In this document: positions 21,925 through 33,013 of the stretch, piece after piece
Layout of the letters: the number at the start of each line of letters is the position of its first letter
How positions within the stretch are numbered: position 1 is the first letter of the stretch
Assembly (NCBI RefSeq): GCF_030272615.1
Contig: NC_081406.1
Coordinates: 232,182,396-232,242,395 of the forward strand
Length of the DNA stretch: 60,000 nt
DNA from: Cryptomeria japonica
Taxonomy: Eukaryota; Streptophyta; Pinopsida; Cupressales; Cupressaceae
Reading direction: 5' to 3'
Position numbers and translations under genes: made by a program
Notes under the pieces: model-generated
What the model was told of the DNA's origin: nothing
Databases searched by the model: none
Seen by the model: only the letters and a program-made list of their open reading frames with translations

Positions 21925-23022
21925 TTAAGCTTCTGTAGAACTTTGAGCAACTGAAGATTGTTTTCTACATATCCATGAGATCATTCCCGATCCTAAACTG
22001 AAGCAACATCCTGATGTGCTTTTCCTGTCAACTACGCTTCCAGCCCAATCAGAATCAGTGAATCCATGTAGGTCAAGGTCTACATGTTTATATTTCAGAC
22101 CAAAACCAATAGTTCCTTGAAGATATCTTAGAATATGCTTTGCAGCAACAAGATCTATTTCCCTAGGTTCACACATGAACTGACTTAGTGTATTAACAAC
22201 ATAACATATTTCAGGTCTTGTGTTTACCAAATACATCAGAGATCCAATAATCTGTCTGTAGAGGGTAGGATCTGCAAACTTTGATTCTGCAGTTGCTTCC
22301 TTTAGCTTGTGCAAATTTGTCTCCATAGGTGTTGTCTTGGATCTACAATCCATCATTCCAAATCTCTTGAGTATATCAATGGTGTATTTTCCTTGATTAA
22401 GGATTATACCACCTGCTTGCTGCCAAACTTCCAATCCAAGGAAGTAGTGAAGAATTCCTAAATCCTTCATATCAAACTCAGAGGCTAATTCTTTCTTACA
22501 CCGAGAAATACGATTATCCTCTCCTGTGATTAGTAGATCATCAACATAAAGAATAAGAATTAATAATTCACCATTAATTACTTTGTAGTAGAGATTTGGA
22601 TCTGCTTCATTCTTGGAAAACCCTAATTCCAAGAGATGGTGATCAATTATTTCATACCATGCTCTGGGGGCCTGTTTCAGTCCATATAGGGCTTTCTTTA
22701 ATCTACAGACACGTGATTCAGCCTTATGAATCACAAAACCTTCAGGTTGCTCCAAATAAACTTCTTCTTCAATCTTAGCATTCAGAAAAGCAGTCTTAAC
22801 ATCCATTTGATGGACTTTCCATCCTTTAGATGCTGCAATAGCCAAAACTGCTCGGATAGAAGTGTATCTGGCAAATGCCTCTTCATAGTCAATACCTTCT
22901 TTCTGTGAGAAACCTTTGGCAACAATCCTTGCTTTGTGCTTCTCAATGCTGCCATCTGCTGCATGTTTGATTTTGATGAGCCATTTAGAAGATACCACAG
23001 ATTTGCCTTTAGGCCTAGGCAC
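21925..23022 (-). pseudogene. Copia Y reverse transcriptase and RNase H
   Basis: 365 open codons. Reverse transcriptase motifs in order are KARIVAKGFSQKEGIDY (~30-46), VHQMDVKTAFLNA, LKKALYGLKQAPRAWY, LYVDDLLITG with the catalytic YVDD (~residue 157), and GILHYFLGLEV. RNase H begins with HGFTDSDWAGSVVDRKSTSG. The start and end are set by in-frame stops, and homology continues on both sides. This is the best-preserved segment of Y. Confidence 0.92.
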
Positions 23023-23603
23023 AATATCCCAGACATCATATTTTAGAATTTACTGATACTCTTCTGACATAGCATCTTTCCAAACTTGATGCTTGAGAGC
23101 ATTTCCAACACAGGAAGGTTCTGCATCAATGGTCTCACTCATCAAGGCAGCATAACTGGAAAATAGGTTAGGTCTCTTACTTTCTCTGAAGGTCCCCTTT
23201 GGAGCAGCATAATTTTCAGCTTCTTGAAGCATCTTTTTAGCCCAAAGTGGTCTCTTCCTAGTTTTGGGATAATGTTCTTCTAAAGGTAAGTCTTGAACTT
23301 CATGCTCAGCGTTTTTAGGGGCCTCCCTCTGAATCTCAGGGGTGGGATCCTCATCCATGCTTGTAGGAGGATCTTGGTGTTCTAATTCATTAGAGCTTTT
23401 GGACCTCTTGAATGCTATGTCTTCTTCAAAGATGACATCTTTGCTTAGTTCAATTTGCCTTTGTCCAGGTATGTATACTCTGTAAGCCTTAGAGGTTTCA
23501 CTGTACCCAACAAATACCCCTTTCTTTTCAGAAGGTTCTAACTTTGATCTCTTTTCTTTGGGAACATGAATATAGACTAGACACCCAAAGATCTGGAGAT
23601 GAC
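23023..23603 (-). pseudogene. Copia Y integrase tail and linker, broken
   Basis: The frame at 23050-23358 (Pro/Glu/Lys-rich, ending VWKDAMSEEYQ) is the linker before the polymerase. VWKDAMSEEY corresponds to the conserved W..AM..E motif just upstream of reverse transcriptase. Between 23358 and 23603 there are stops. In pieces one can read the integrase tail (SIFMFPKKRDQS). Confidence 0.7.
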
Positions 23604-24260
23604 TTATGTCAGTTTGTTACTAGTAAAGGCTTCTTCAGGGGTTTTATTATCAAGAAGAGAATGAGGACATCTATTTTGAATGTGCACAATTGTCCTAGAT
23701 GCTTTAGCCCAAAATGAGGTTTCTATATTTTGGTCAAACAACATAGCCCTAGCAGCTTCTACTATAGTCCTATTCTTTCTTTTAGCTACCCCATTTTGTT
23801 GTGGGTTATAAGGTACAATTAACTCCCTCTTAATCCCAACATTTATACAATAATCTTTAAACATATCAGAAGTGTATTCCCCCCCATTGTCTGTTCTTAA
23901 GGTTATGATTTTCTTACCTGTCATGTTTTCTGCAAGAGCTTTGAATTCCTTAAATTTAGAAAAGATTTCTTCAGACTCTTTGTACCTCAGAAAATATATC
24001 CAAATCTTCCTAGAATAATCATCTACAAATATTACATAATATAAAAATCCCCCTAAGGAGGGTATAGACATGGGTCCACAGAAATCAGAATGAACTAATT
24101 CTAATACATTTTTGGATTTACTGTTGCTAGAATTGAAAGACCCTTTAGTATTCTTTCCCAAGGCACACCCCCTTGCAGGCTCCTTCAGAACTATGACTTA
24201 GCTTGGGTAAGCCAATCACCATCTTCTCTATCTTAGGTAGGGCATGGAAATGAAGGTGCC
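23604..24260 (-). pseudogene. Copia Y integrase
   Basis: The 185-codon frame at 23604-24161 contains LVHSDFCGPM (first Asp), then LRTDNGGEYTS (second Asp), then YNPQQNGVAKRKNRT. In that last motif relatives have NGVAERKNRT, so the third catalytic residue Glu is Lys. The change is GAA to AAA, which would be C-to-T on the other strand. The gag-pre-integrase zinc part upstream (24162-24260) is only recognisable as CALGK before the core. The enzyme is predicted inactive. Confidence 0.85.
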
Positions 24261-24602
24261 CTAATCTTTTGTGTCATAGTTTCTCTTTATACCAGGTACA
24301 AATAGAACTCCAGTCAGCTGTAGGGATGTGCCTGACTTTAGGTTGATATTGCAGGTTCCTATTCCCATAACTGGATAATTTGAGTCATCACCAATTGTCA
24401 CTTCTTCATTTGAATTTTCCATAAGTGTATCTAGGTGCTCACGAAATCCAGTGATGTGTCGAGATGCTCTGCTGTCAATCACCCATGTGTTGGAGCTGGA
24501 GGTGACTTGACTAGAGAGGGCTGAGTAGAAGACTAGTTTCTCGGAGTCACTCCCTTTCTTAACTTCTACCATAGAAGCCTGTTCTTGATCCTGTCTGGAC
24601 AC
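24261..24602 (-). pseudogene. Copia Y protease
   Basis: A 113-codon frame with NTWVIDSRASRHITG, the copia protease active site in which the usual DSG is DSR, then VTIGDDSNYPVMGIG and LTGVLFVPGIKRN. It overlaps the end of the gag frame by 37 bases in another frame, a frameshift relative to an intact gag-pol. A further shift follows at 24261. Confidence 0.82.
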
Positions 24603-25390
24603 TTCATTGCATAGTGCCCATATTGGTCACATCTGAAACATTCTACTTCAGAAATGTCTCTCTTCTTCTTTGAAGACCCCTTTCCATTTGAGCTGTTGTC
24701 CCTCTTTCTCTTAAAGTTCTTCTTCTTTCCTTTCTTGTGAGAATTAGAGTTTAGAACTTGAATGTCCTCATTACCATTGTTTTGTTTTATTCCTCTTGTG
24801 ACAAGCCAAGATTCCTCTTGAATGCAATCGGTTTTCAATCTATCAAACTTAGGAAATTTAGAACGAGCACTGATTCCTTGAATGAACGATTCCCATGAGG
24901 TAGGAAGTCCATTTAGGGCCATCATAGCAAGTTCTTTGTTGTCTAATAGATGTCCGATAGTGGATAGTTGATCCCTAAGCTCAATGATCCTCAAGAAATA
25001 GGATGTAATTGTCTCTCCTTTATTCATCTTTATATGGTGTAGTTGATTCTTCAAGGTGAGAGCCTTGCTAGTATTGTTGATTTCATAAATGTTAGCTAGG
25101 GCTTTGAACATCTGAAAAGCTGTCTCATATTTAAAAATAACTGGTACAAGGTGGTCTCTCACTGAATCCACAATTATCTTAAGAGCCTTCTCACTGTCCT
25201 TGCTCCACTGAATTTTCTCCGTATCATCATAGGGTTCAGGAATTTCACTTTTGACATGGGAGTCAATTTTATTTTCTCTCAAAACAAGCATGATCCTGAA
25301 TTTCCAAGTTACAAAATTTGATGCTCCATCTAGTCGATCATCAAACCTGACTCCGGTTGCCATTAGGATTATAGGAATGTGATCTACCAA
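24566..25390 (-). CDS. Copia Y gag
   Basis: 274 open codons. The likely initiator is the Met of MATGVRFDDRL, about 10 codons in. The copia gag/UBN2 domain spans ~15-190 (NFVTWKFRIMLVL, ALTLKNQLHHIKM, LRDQLSTIGHLLDNKELAMMALNGLP). A basic stretch follows, then one zinc knuckle CFRCDQYGHYAMKC (~250-263). It is the first ORF after the primer-binding site 60 bases upstream. It would form the virus-like particle and package RNA. It is open throughout, but the downstream shift uncouples it from pol. Confidence 0.9.
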   Translation of the reverse strand: MVDHIPIILMATGVRFDDRLDGASNFVTWKFRIMLVLRENKIDSHVKSEIPEPYDDTEKIQWSKDSEKALKIIVDSVRDHLVPVIFKYETAFQMFKALANIYEINNTSKALTLKNQLHHIKMNKGETITSYFLRIIELRDQLSTIGHLLDNKELAMMALNGLPTSWESFIQGISARSKFPKFDRLKTDCIQEESWLVTRGIKQNNGNEDIQVLNSNSHKKGKKKNFKRKRDNSSNGKGSSKKKRDISEVECFRCDQYGHYAMKCPDRIKNRLLW

Positions 25391-25448
25391 GATCCGGGTG
25401 AAAGTCTATATGATCGTTACAAAATTTAATTTGATCTTCCTTAACTTC

Positions 25449-25460
25449 GCTCTGATACCA
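25449..25460 (-). other. Primer-binding site of Y
   Basis: TGGTATCAGAGC on the minus strand, complementary to the initiator-Met tRNA 3' end, directly adjoining the 5' LTR at 25461. Confidence 0.9.
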
Positions 25461-25908
25461 TGTTATTCAAATTATGTGATCAAGAGGATAGAAGAGATGG
25501 GGATATACTCTGAAATTAATTTGAACTGCAGTTGTGTAAATGGAAGGATGCACAACACTTATCGATTTCAGTATTGTGTTCCTCCTCATTGTATGTATGT
25601 TATATATATGTGAAAGAGGGGTTACGTAGTGAAGAGATATGTCTTCCCACATGGGAAGACACATCTCTTCCCTACGTGCCACTCATTATAACATAGCACG
25701 TTAACAACAGTAAGATCATCGCTGATCGTGAGGAATGCGATTATGAATCGCTTATCATAGCCCGTTAACATGAAAGGGTGTAATCGGTGACAAACATCAT
25801 AATTTGGTTTTGGTTTATTATTGATTGTTAACGTACATACTAATAGTTAACATGTAATCAATGCATCGGAATTATGAAATTGTACGACTGACGTTATAAG
25901 AATTAACA
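25461..25908 (-). repeat. 5' LTR of Y
   Basis: 448 bp, TGTTATTCAA to AATTAACA on the plus strand. It has a single copy of the 60-bp unit that is doubled in the other LTR. Duplication GTTTA follows at 25909-25913. The palindrome at 25631-25670 has CACATG at its centre. Confidence 0.92.
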
Positions 25909-26130
25909 GTTTATAATGAATTCATGAGATAACGCGTTTCTTGAATACACTTCTCCTTATATAACAATGAGTGCATCAAAACAATGCAATCTAATAGAGA
26001 CATAATCCATACACGAACATGATTCTGAGAGTAAATCTGAAAGTGTAGGAATCTAAAAAATACGATTCTCATCATTGCTTGCCATAATCTGATGTGTACG
26101 TTTTGACATCAGTGACACGTTATGTCAACA
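25909..26130 (-). repeat. 5' LTR of X, part 2
   Basis: Continues the LTR broken at 8515, matching 4208-4446, and ends TGTCAACA. The X duplication AAAAC follows (26131-26135). Confidence 0.9.
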
Positions 26131-27896
26131 AAAACATGCATGTTTTAAATATTGCTCCTTGTGGACTTCCTCATGAATCAACGTGGACATCGAAATTCTC
26201 TTCAACCCTCTGAGGCAAGGAATGGTCTTCTACTGAATAGGCTGGAAATCATCCCAAACTCCTTCCAAATATTGTATCTTGAATGCGAGCAAATGCCTGG
26301 ACAAACTAAGTTAGGAAATCATCCGCCTGCTTTGTCACATCTTCAATCCACTTACCAAACTCTGCATGTGTATTCCTCGCTGCCTCGTGGTCAAAGTGAA
26401 ATCCACGATCAACCGCAATAGGCGAGACAAAAGAGGGATCTTCACGCCTCATCATGCAATATATTCCTTAAGCTTCATGTTCTCTTCCCGAGATATATTT
26501 TTCTTCTCAATCTCCCTATCCAAACTAGCATCGATAGCCTAGATTGCATCATTGAGTTCTTGGAACTCCAGCGTCTTTGTACTCCGTCCAAGGCCAATCG
26601 AAGTAATCTAATAATCCATGGGAGTAGCCACATCCTTAGTCACATAACCCATTGGGATAGCCACTTGTGCAATCTGCATACCCGTTTCATCTTTAGCTAT
26701 ATTTGAAAATATCTTTTAGCCTTCTTTGGTTCTTTCTCCGTATTACTCTGGCTAAATTGTTATCAATGCCACCAATGGGCTGTGTCTCTATCATCTTATT
26801 CCTTTTCTCCATGCTCCGCAACAACTAATCAGGAATGATGGAAATCTCCATCCCATCATCAAGACACATTTGCCAATCAAGTTCCCTCAATGCCGAGATA
26901 ACATCATCATCCTTCTCCTCATGCTTAGTCAAATCATAAACATTGTGGTCCAAACTAACTTCCAACTAGACAGTGGGAGATCCTGGCTGCTCTTCATCTT
27001 CATGCCGTGGTGCCGATGTTGCTATAGCATGTAAATCCTGAATATTCTCTGGTAAAATCATTGTATTGGAGCATTGTTCAAACTTTTTGCTCTTCTCTGG
27101 CACATCTATCTCCTTCACTGATGAAGCACTAGGGGCGGATAAAGGAGTGTTAGATTTATGTTTCTTCTTCTTTGTCTGCTGACTATCTCCTTCCCCTTCG
27201 TCTTGGGTTCTCTAGGCATACTCTTCCTTCGTTTAGGAGCATGACTCTCCTCATCTGCATGAATCCTCACATCATTGATTGTTTTTTGATCATCTTCAAG
27301 AGAGGACTCCTTTTGTTTCATTTTCTCATAGGTGAAGGCAACACCCATGTCAATCAACTTATTCATATTTCATATACTTGTCTATCCACTCCCTAGATAA
27401 ATCAACTTCTCTCATAAGAACATTCAAATCCACTACCTCTAGCCGTGACCAATTAGGCAAAAGGATTGGTTTATTCACTTCATTCTCGTACTGCGGATGA
27501 GTATGATCACTCTCATCAACTATCTGATCTGGAATGAGAAAAAGTTCACATTTCCTCATGAAATCTACCGACATCCTGGACCACATTCTCCTCTTTACTG
27601 CTTGTTCATCCATGAGATTAGCCCAGTAATCCTCAATGTCGACCTTATGTATGAGTCTTTCTCCCTTGATCCTTTCAACACTCTTATGTGGATCAAATTT
27701 ATCTCTGCTCTTGTAAGTTCCAAGGCGATAAAGTGCAATCTCATCAACCACCAAACTAGCTGCAGCAACAGTGTGGCACACCTCCAAAGTCTTTCCAGTT
27801 GCAATTGGGAAAGTTATCCCTGTTGTGTGTTTCTCCTTCTGGATGAAATCAAATTCTAGATGTTGTCTCACCACCTCAAGTAGGATTATTCTATCT
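26131..27896 (-). pseudogene. Third-ORF relic: start of copy A and C-terminal two thirds of copy B
   Basis: Bases 26136-26178 read GSPQGAIFKTCMF and join copy A at 2672 (C: GNPQGAPFEP). From ~26180 upward the text is the distal part of a second copy, B: KWIEDVTKQADDF (C: EWISDASVRADTL), then SIIPD (C: STIPD), then 27115-27366 and the 171-codon frame 27359-27874 with VERIKGERLIHKVDIEDYWANL and RRMWSRMSVDFMRKCELFLIPDQI. Thus B and A lie in tandem, both reading leftward. Stops are frequent below 27115. It is a decayed retroelement ORF. Confidence 0.6.
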
Positions 27897-28103
27897 TAAA
27901 ACAGTGCGAGACACGCAATGGATTTCAAAGAATTGATTGATTTACAGAATGAGCAAGACGCTCATAAATAATACAAGAGTATTTACAAGAATAGCAAGTT
28001 TCTAATAAGAAACTGTTGAGAAGATCGTAGAAGATCTTACTAAAATAGAATATACACTATTGAGCATTAATACTAAAATCAACATTATTTTAATATTCTA
28101 ATA
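27897..28103 (-). repeat. 3' LTR of Z
   Basis: 207 bp, a near-exact copy of 33014-33220. Differences seen: T versus C at about 28013 (CTGTTGAG against CTGCTGAG) and C versus T at about 28080. Confidence 0.93.
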
Positions 28104-29282
28104 CCCTCCCTTAATGCTCAATCTATTAACTACACATATAGACCCCCTGAATTTTACAAATTTATCAGGACCAAGTGGCTTGGTGAAGAGGTCTGCTGGC
28201 TGCTCCAAGGTAGGAACATACAGCAACTGGATAGATCTGTCTTCAACCAGCTGTCGAATATAGTGACAATGAGTTTCCACATGCTTGGTTCTTTCATGGA
28301 AGACTGGATTCTTGGCAAGTTTGAGCACTCCCTGATTATCACAGAACAAGGGAGTTGGACTTGCTTGGGAGACATGCATATCCGCAAGCATTCGTTGAAG
28401 CCAAACCGCCTCACAAGATGCCTTAACTGCTCCCCGATACTCTGCTTCTGTCGAGGAGAGAGCCACTGCTTGCTGCTTCTTACTAGTCCATGTGACAACA
28501 CCAGATCCCAAACTAAACACATACCCTGCTGTAGATTTACGGTCATCAACCAAACCAGCCCAGTCAGAATCTGTGTAACCACTGAGTGTAGGATCAGAAC
28601 TCCGAGTGTACAGAAGTCCATAATCAGGAGTGCCACTCACATAACGCAGCACACGCTTCGCTGCTATCCAATGATCAGCCTTGGGAGCTGTCATGAAGCG
28701 TGAAATGTAGTTCACTGCAAAACTGATGTCAGGTCTAGTGGCAGTAAGATAGATGAGGCTGCCCACTAGTTGCCTGAACAAAGATTCATCCACAACTGGT
28801 GAAGATGACTGAGCTGAAAGTTTGAGCCCGGGTTCCATAGGAGTAGAGGCAGGTTTGCAATCCTGCATTCTGAACCTGTCCACAAGACTTCTGGCATACT
28901 TGGACTGAGAGAGAAAGATACTGTTCTCAGTCTGCCAGACTTCAACTCCTAAGCAGTAATGTAGAAGTCCCAAATCTGTCATATCAAAGGTGTGGCACAA
29001 ATCCTGTTTGATCCCAGTGATCAAATGTGCTGAACTGCCAGTAATGATTAAGTCATCCACATAGACAACCACAAACAGAACATCATTACTAGTATGCTTG
29101 ATATACAGGTTTGCATCAGATGGACTCCGCTGAAAACCGTGATCTGTCAGGTACTTATCAATTTTCATGTACCAAGCCCGAGGAGCTTGTTTCAGACCAT
29201 AGAGTGCTTTGACTAGTCTATAGACCTTCTGTTCTTGACCAGTAACCTTGAATCCTGGGGGTTGCATCATGTAGACTTCTTC
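28098..29282 (-). pseudogene. Copia Z reverse transcriptase (C-terminal two thirds) and RNase H
   Basis: In the same frame as the upstream part, after TAG at 29283-29285. Motifs: EEVYMMQPPGF, LVKALYGLKQAPRAWY, VVVYVDDLIITG with catalytic YVDD, LLHYCLGVEVW, YTDSDWAGLVDDRKSTAGY at the start of RNase H, LSSTEAEYRGA, FCDNQGVLKL and the end ADLFTKPLG. The stop codon is inside the last LTR bases (28098), so the ORF overlaps the polypurine tract and LTR. No residue essential for catalysis appears lost. Confidence 0.93.
28104..28112 (-). other. Polypurine tract of Z
   Basis: The plus strand reads CCCTCCCTT. On the minus strand AAGGGAGGG abuts the LTR start TATTAG. Confidence 0.8.
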
Positions 29283-30851
29283 CTATAAGTCACCATTCAA
29301 AAAGGCACTCTTGACGTCCATCTGATGGACTTTCCAACTGAACTGGGCTGCCAAGGCAAGAACGAGCCGTATGGTACTCATTTTGGCTGTAGGAGCAAAA
29401 GTCTCCTCGTAGTCAATGCCTTCTTTCTGTGAGAACCCACGAGCAACAAGACGAGCCTTATACTTGTCTAGGGTTCCATCAGCTTTGTATTTTACTTTGT
29501 ACACCCATTTGCAGCTAATGGGCTTCTTCCTTGAAGGAAGATCAGAAAGGGCCCAAGTGTGATTCTTCTGAAGACTCTGGAACTCAGCTTCCATAGCCTG
29601 TTCCCACTCAGGTATACCTTTAGCCTCTGAATATGTCTGAGGCTCAAAAACACTGTGTATGTTAGCCATGAGAGCAAAATTGACTGTATGCTGTTGTTTG
29701 CTGTTATTACGGGAGGTTCTACCCTCAATGAGCTCAGTATCCCTGAGATCACCAATGGTCTTGGCCCACCATTTAGGCCGGAGAGTAGAAGTGCTAACAT
29801 TTGGAGGAGCTGGAAGAGGCTCTGGATCAGGAACAGGAGCAGCAGAAAGAGGATTATTCTCCGGAGGGAACTCAGGTAGTGCATCATTGAAAATGGATTT
29901 TGCATCATCTCGCCCATCAGGCAAGCCTAATGGATGAAGAACACTGTGAGGCTGATCCTCAGAACACTGCTGAGAAGAAGGGGACTGAAAGAATCCTCTG
30001 TCTTCATCAAATACAACATCATGACTGAAGATAAGACTTTTAGTGTCTATATCTATCAGTCTGTAGGCCTTATGGTGATCACTGTATCCTGTCATCATGA
30101 GTTTCTGACTTTTGGAATCCAACTTGGAGCGCTTAGCATCTGGAATCCAAACATAGGCAACAGAGCCAAAAACCTTCAGGTGGCTGATTTTAGGCTTTCG
30201 ACCAGACCAAACCTCTTCTGGAGTCTTCCCCTTCACAGCCTGAGTAGGTGAATGGTTAAGGAGGTAGACAACAGTAAACACTGCTTCAGCCCAATACTTA
30301 TTCGGAACACTCCTGTGTTGTAACATTGAACGAGCCATCTCAACAACCGTACGATTGCGACGCTCAACAACACTGTTTTGTTGAGGAGTGTAGGGTGTAG
30401 TCAACTGGTGTTTGATGCCATGGGTATCACAAAAGTTGGAGAATGCAGAAGAACAAAATTCCCCCCTGTTATCTGTCCTAAGAGTAATGATGCTACATCC
30501 AGACTCTTTTTCAACTAAGGACTTAAACTTCTGAAAGATACTAAATACATCTGATTTGTGTTTAAGAAAGTACACCCACATCTTTCTTCTAAAATCATCT
30601 ACAATAAGCAAAAAGTATTTGCAACCAGTAACAGAAGATGTATTCATAGGACCACAAATATCAGCATGAAGTAATTGAAGTACCTTAGATGCGTGCCAAG
30701 ACTTTCCATGTGTGAATGAAGTCCGATGCTGTTTGCCAGCTTGACAGGCGCCACATACTCCAAGATGCTGAGTTTGAATATCAGGTAACCCTGAAACAAG
30801 TCCCTCTCGAGATAGCTGAGAGAGATACTGAATGTTGAGATGTCCATATCT
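29283..30851 (-). pseudogene. Copia Z integrase and start of reverse transcriptase
   Basis: Open after TAG 30852-30854. The zinc part RYGHLNIQYLSQL ends in CGACQAGK. The core reads LLHADICGPM (Asp), LRTDNRGEF (Asp) and YTPQQNSVVERRNRT (Glu present), then the tail HLKVFGSVAYVW. A Pro/Ser-rich linker leads to WEQAMEAEFQSL, WVYKVKYKADGT, KARLVARGFSQKEGIDY and VHQMDVKSAFLNGDL, then TAG at 29283 where relatives commonly have Gln or Glu. N-R-G instead of N-G-G after the second Asp, and N-S instead of N-G, are the only deviations seen. Confidence 0.93.
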
Positions 30852-32174
30852 CTAATGCCACAAAGTGCTTAGAGGGGAAACACGAGCTGCCAGAGCCACT
30901 TCAAGAGAATCCCCAGTGTCAAGAAGCCTGTATAGGCCATGATCCTCTAGACCAACAACAACAGTAAGACGAGTCTCCCGATCGATGATGGAACACTTGT
31001 GAGCACTGAACACCACATCTAGCTGAGGAGAACTCATAATCTGACTGACAGAGAGCAGATTAAGTTCCATACCAGGAACATAGTACACATTCAGGAAGAT
31101 GAGATTGTTGCCACCAGACTGTATATGAACAGTGCCTCTGCCAACAACTGTATACTCCTCACCTCCGCCAAATAAAACGAAATCACTGAAAGATGAGAAG
31201 TCTATTAACCAGTCACGCCGATGAGAAAAGTGACGTGATGCACCAGAGTCGATGTACCAAGCAGAAGACTTGGCATGATCTGAAGACCTCTTAGCCATAA
31301 AGGCATAAAAGGCAGACTCCTGCTCGGAATGTTCAACAACATGCGCCTTCTGGTGTGACCCTCCCTGCTTCTTTTGTTCAGAAGCGAGCCTCTGACGGCA
31401 ATCTTTCTTCATGTGGCCGTACTTGTGACAGTAATTGCATTGCACATTCTTCTTCTTAGCACCATCCTGCGTTTGAGAAGAGCCTTTCTGCTGAAAAGAC
31501 TGAGAGGACTGAAATTTGCCTTTATCCTTGTGAAAGGATTGGGCTGTAAAGGCATTTTCCGAGGAGGCTGACGTAGTACCACTACCAAACTGTTGTTTCC
31601 AGCGATCCTGCTGCAGAAGTTTGGTGCACAATTCTGAAAACTTCAGGTTAACATTAGTTGAAGTAATATTGAGGGTCTCAATGAAGTATTCATACGATTT
31701 CGGAAGACTTTTCAGAGTGATGACTACCATGTCTTCTTCCTCCATAGTCCGACCAATAGCTTCGAGCTGATCTCGAATGTCCTTAATCCTCGTGAGGTGT
31801 TCTTGTAAGGACATGCGTTCGTCCATCATGATGGAGAACAACTGATTCTTTAGAAAGAATGCTCGGCTCTTGTCAGATGTCTCATGCAATTCCTTTAGAT
31901 GCTTCCAGATGTCGAAAGCTGTCTTGCCGGAAGGAATCTGTGGTAACTGATCATCAGTCACAGAGAGTTTGAGAAGCATAACTGCCTCCCGATTGCGTTC
32001 ATCAAACTTATCTTGATCTGCACTAGGTGTACCAGGACTGAGCTCTTTTCCCAAAACAAGCTGGTCAAGACGCCTATATTAAAAAATGGTCAACATACGC
32101 TGTTTCCAGATGTTGTAATTGTTGCCATTAAAGCGTTGACTGCCTTCTAACATTAGGTTGGTTAGAGAAGCCAT
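30852..32174 (-). pseudogene. Copia Z gag and protease
   Basis: The likely start is Met at 32172-32174 (MASLTNLMLEG). The gag domain follows (FNGNNYNIWKQRML), interrupted by TAA at 32079-32081, then FDIWKHLKELHETSDKSRAFFLK and LTRIKDIRDQLEAIG. The zinc knuckle is CNYCHKYGHMKKDC. The protease WYIDSGASRHFSHR has an intact DSG, followed by GRGTVHIQSGG and LNLLSVSQIM. The frame ends in LSTLWH and TAG, where relatives have LWH plus a basic or Gln residue. With Z young, the three stops may be recent. Other copies elsewhere may be active. Confidence 0.92.
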
Positions 32175-33001
32175 TTGCACATTTCCCAATGCACTTAAAA
32201 TGACAGGAAGAGAGGTACAATTGCAACAGGCACGGATTTCAAGATAAGTCCCAGCTGATGCAGGAAAAACGGAGAGGTGCCTAAAAGATGAGAGAAAACC
32301 CAGAAGGAATCTGAAAACCAAATTCAAATCCGTTGGCTCGAAAATCGAGGCACGTAAAACGATGCACCCAGAAAAATCGGACAACTACCCAGATTAGGTT
32401 TCGAAAAACCCACCAAGAATTTGCAAGAAAAATTTATTTTCGATGGAAACTGAAGGTAAACACCTTAATCGAAAAAAATCAGAGGGTCGTGGGAGCCATG
32501 AAATGCCTAGAAAATTTGCAGACAAAAGAAACTTGGCACAGGAAAAAAAAACGGGAGTCGCGCCACCAATATAGACGTCCACACGGGTTTTAGAACCCAC
32601 AATAACAGTCTGTAGGTCGCGACTAGTTCGCAGGTCACGCACAGAGCCACGAACGCCGCTAAAAAAGAACCAAAAAATAGCCGCCATAAAAAAAAAACGT
32701 GATGCAGAATCCAGAATGCGAAAAAAAAATCGCAACACCTGCACCCCAAATCGCGAGCAAATAATACTGCGGAAGGAAAAAAACCTTTCATGTGCAGCCG
32801 AGAACGACAGAACTCAGGTTAGCAGGAAAAACCATGGGTCGCGAAAAATCGCGACTGCACAAACCCACGAAGTAGACACAGGATCGAGGAAAAAAATTTG
32901 AAAAACCCTAGATGGATTTTTAAGATTAACTGGAATAATTTTGAAAATTTCCACTAATTGGAAATTAGAATTAAAAAATTTTCGAAAAAAATTCTCCTAA
33001 A
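32175..33001 (-). other. 5' leader of Z
   Basis: 827 bases between the LTR/primer site and gag, with many A/T homopolymer runs and CG-containing words. It holds small frames on both strands without family resemblance. Long leaders are usual in copia elements and may hold the packaging signal. I see no gene. Confidence 0.6.
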
Positions 33002-33013
33002 GCTCTGATACCA
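33002..33013 (-). other. Primer-binding site of Z
   Basis: TGGTATCAGAGC on the minus strand, adjoining the LTR at 33014. It is the same initiator-Met tRNA type as in X and Y. Confidence 0.9.

Larger units (their letters stand above)
8516..25908 (-). mobile_element. Ty1/copia element Y (interrupted by P)
   Basis: LTRs at 8516-9029 and 25461-25908 start TGTTA and end TTAACA, and the element is flanked by GTTTA (8511-8515, 25909-25913). A Met-tRNA-type primer-binding site adjoins the right LTR and a polypurine tract adjoins the left LTR, so the element reads leftward. All copia domains can be recognised between 25390 and 21598 in the order gag, protease, integrase, reverse transcriptase, RNase H, but with stops and shifts. 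Its 3' untranslated region was split by P, which carries the duplication ATCAC. Confidence 0.92.
2673..26130 (-). mobile_element. Ty1/copia element X (interrupted by Y, P and Q)
   Basis: Two direct repeats, 2673-4446 and 6985-8515 joined to 25909-26130, are LTRs of about 1.77 kb. The element is flanked by AAAAC at 2668-2672 and 26131-26135. The minus-strand LTR begins TGTTGACATAAC. Its 3' end is GTTCTATA or GTTCTAGA, so the usual CA end is missing. An initiator-Met-type primer-binding site (TGGTATCAGAGC on the minus strand) adjoins the right LTR and a polypurine tract adjoins the left LTR, which fixes the minus orientation. The internal part is only 2.5 kb, with gag and protease and nothing downstream. 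Without the nested insertion X is about 6 kb. Confidence 0.9.

Noticed and set aside
32333-32901. Lys/Arg-rich frames on the plus strand in the leader of Z
   Set aside because: They are antisense to the element, low-complexity and without counterpart.
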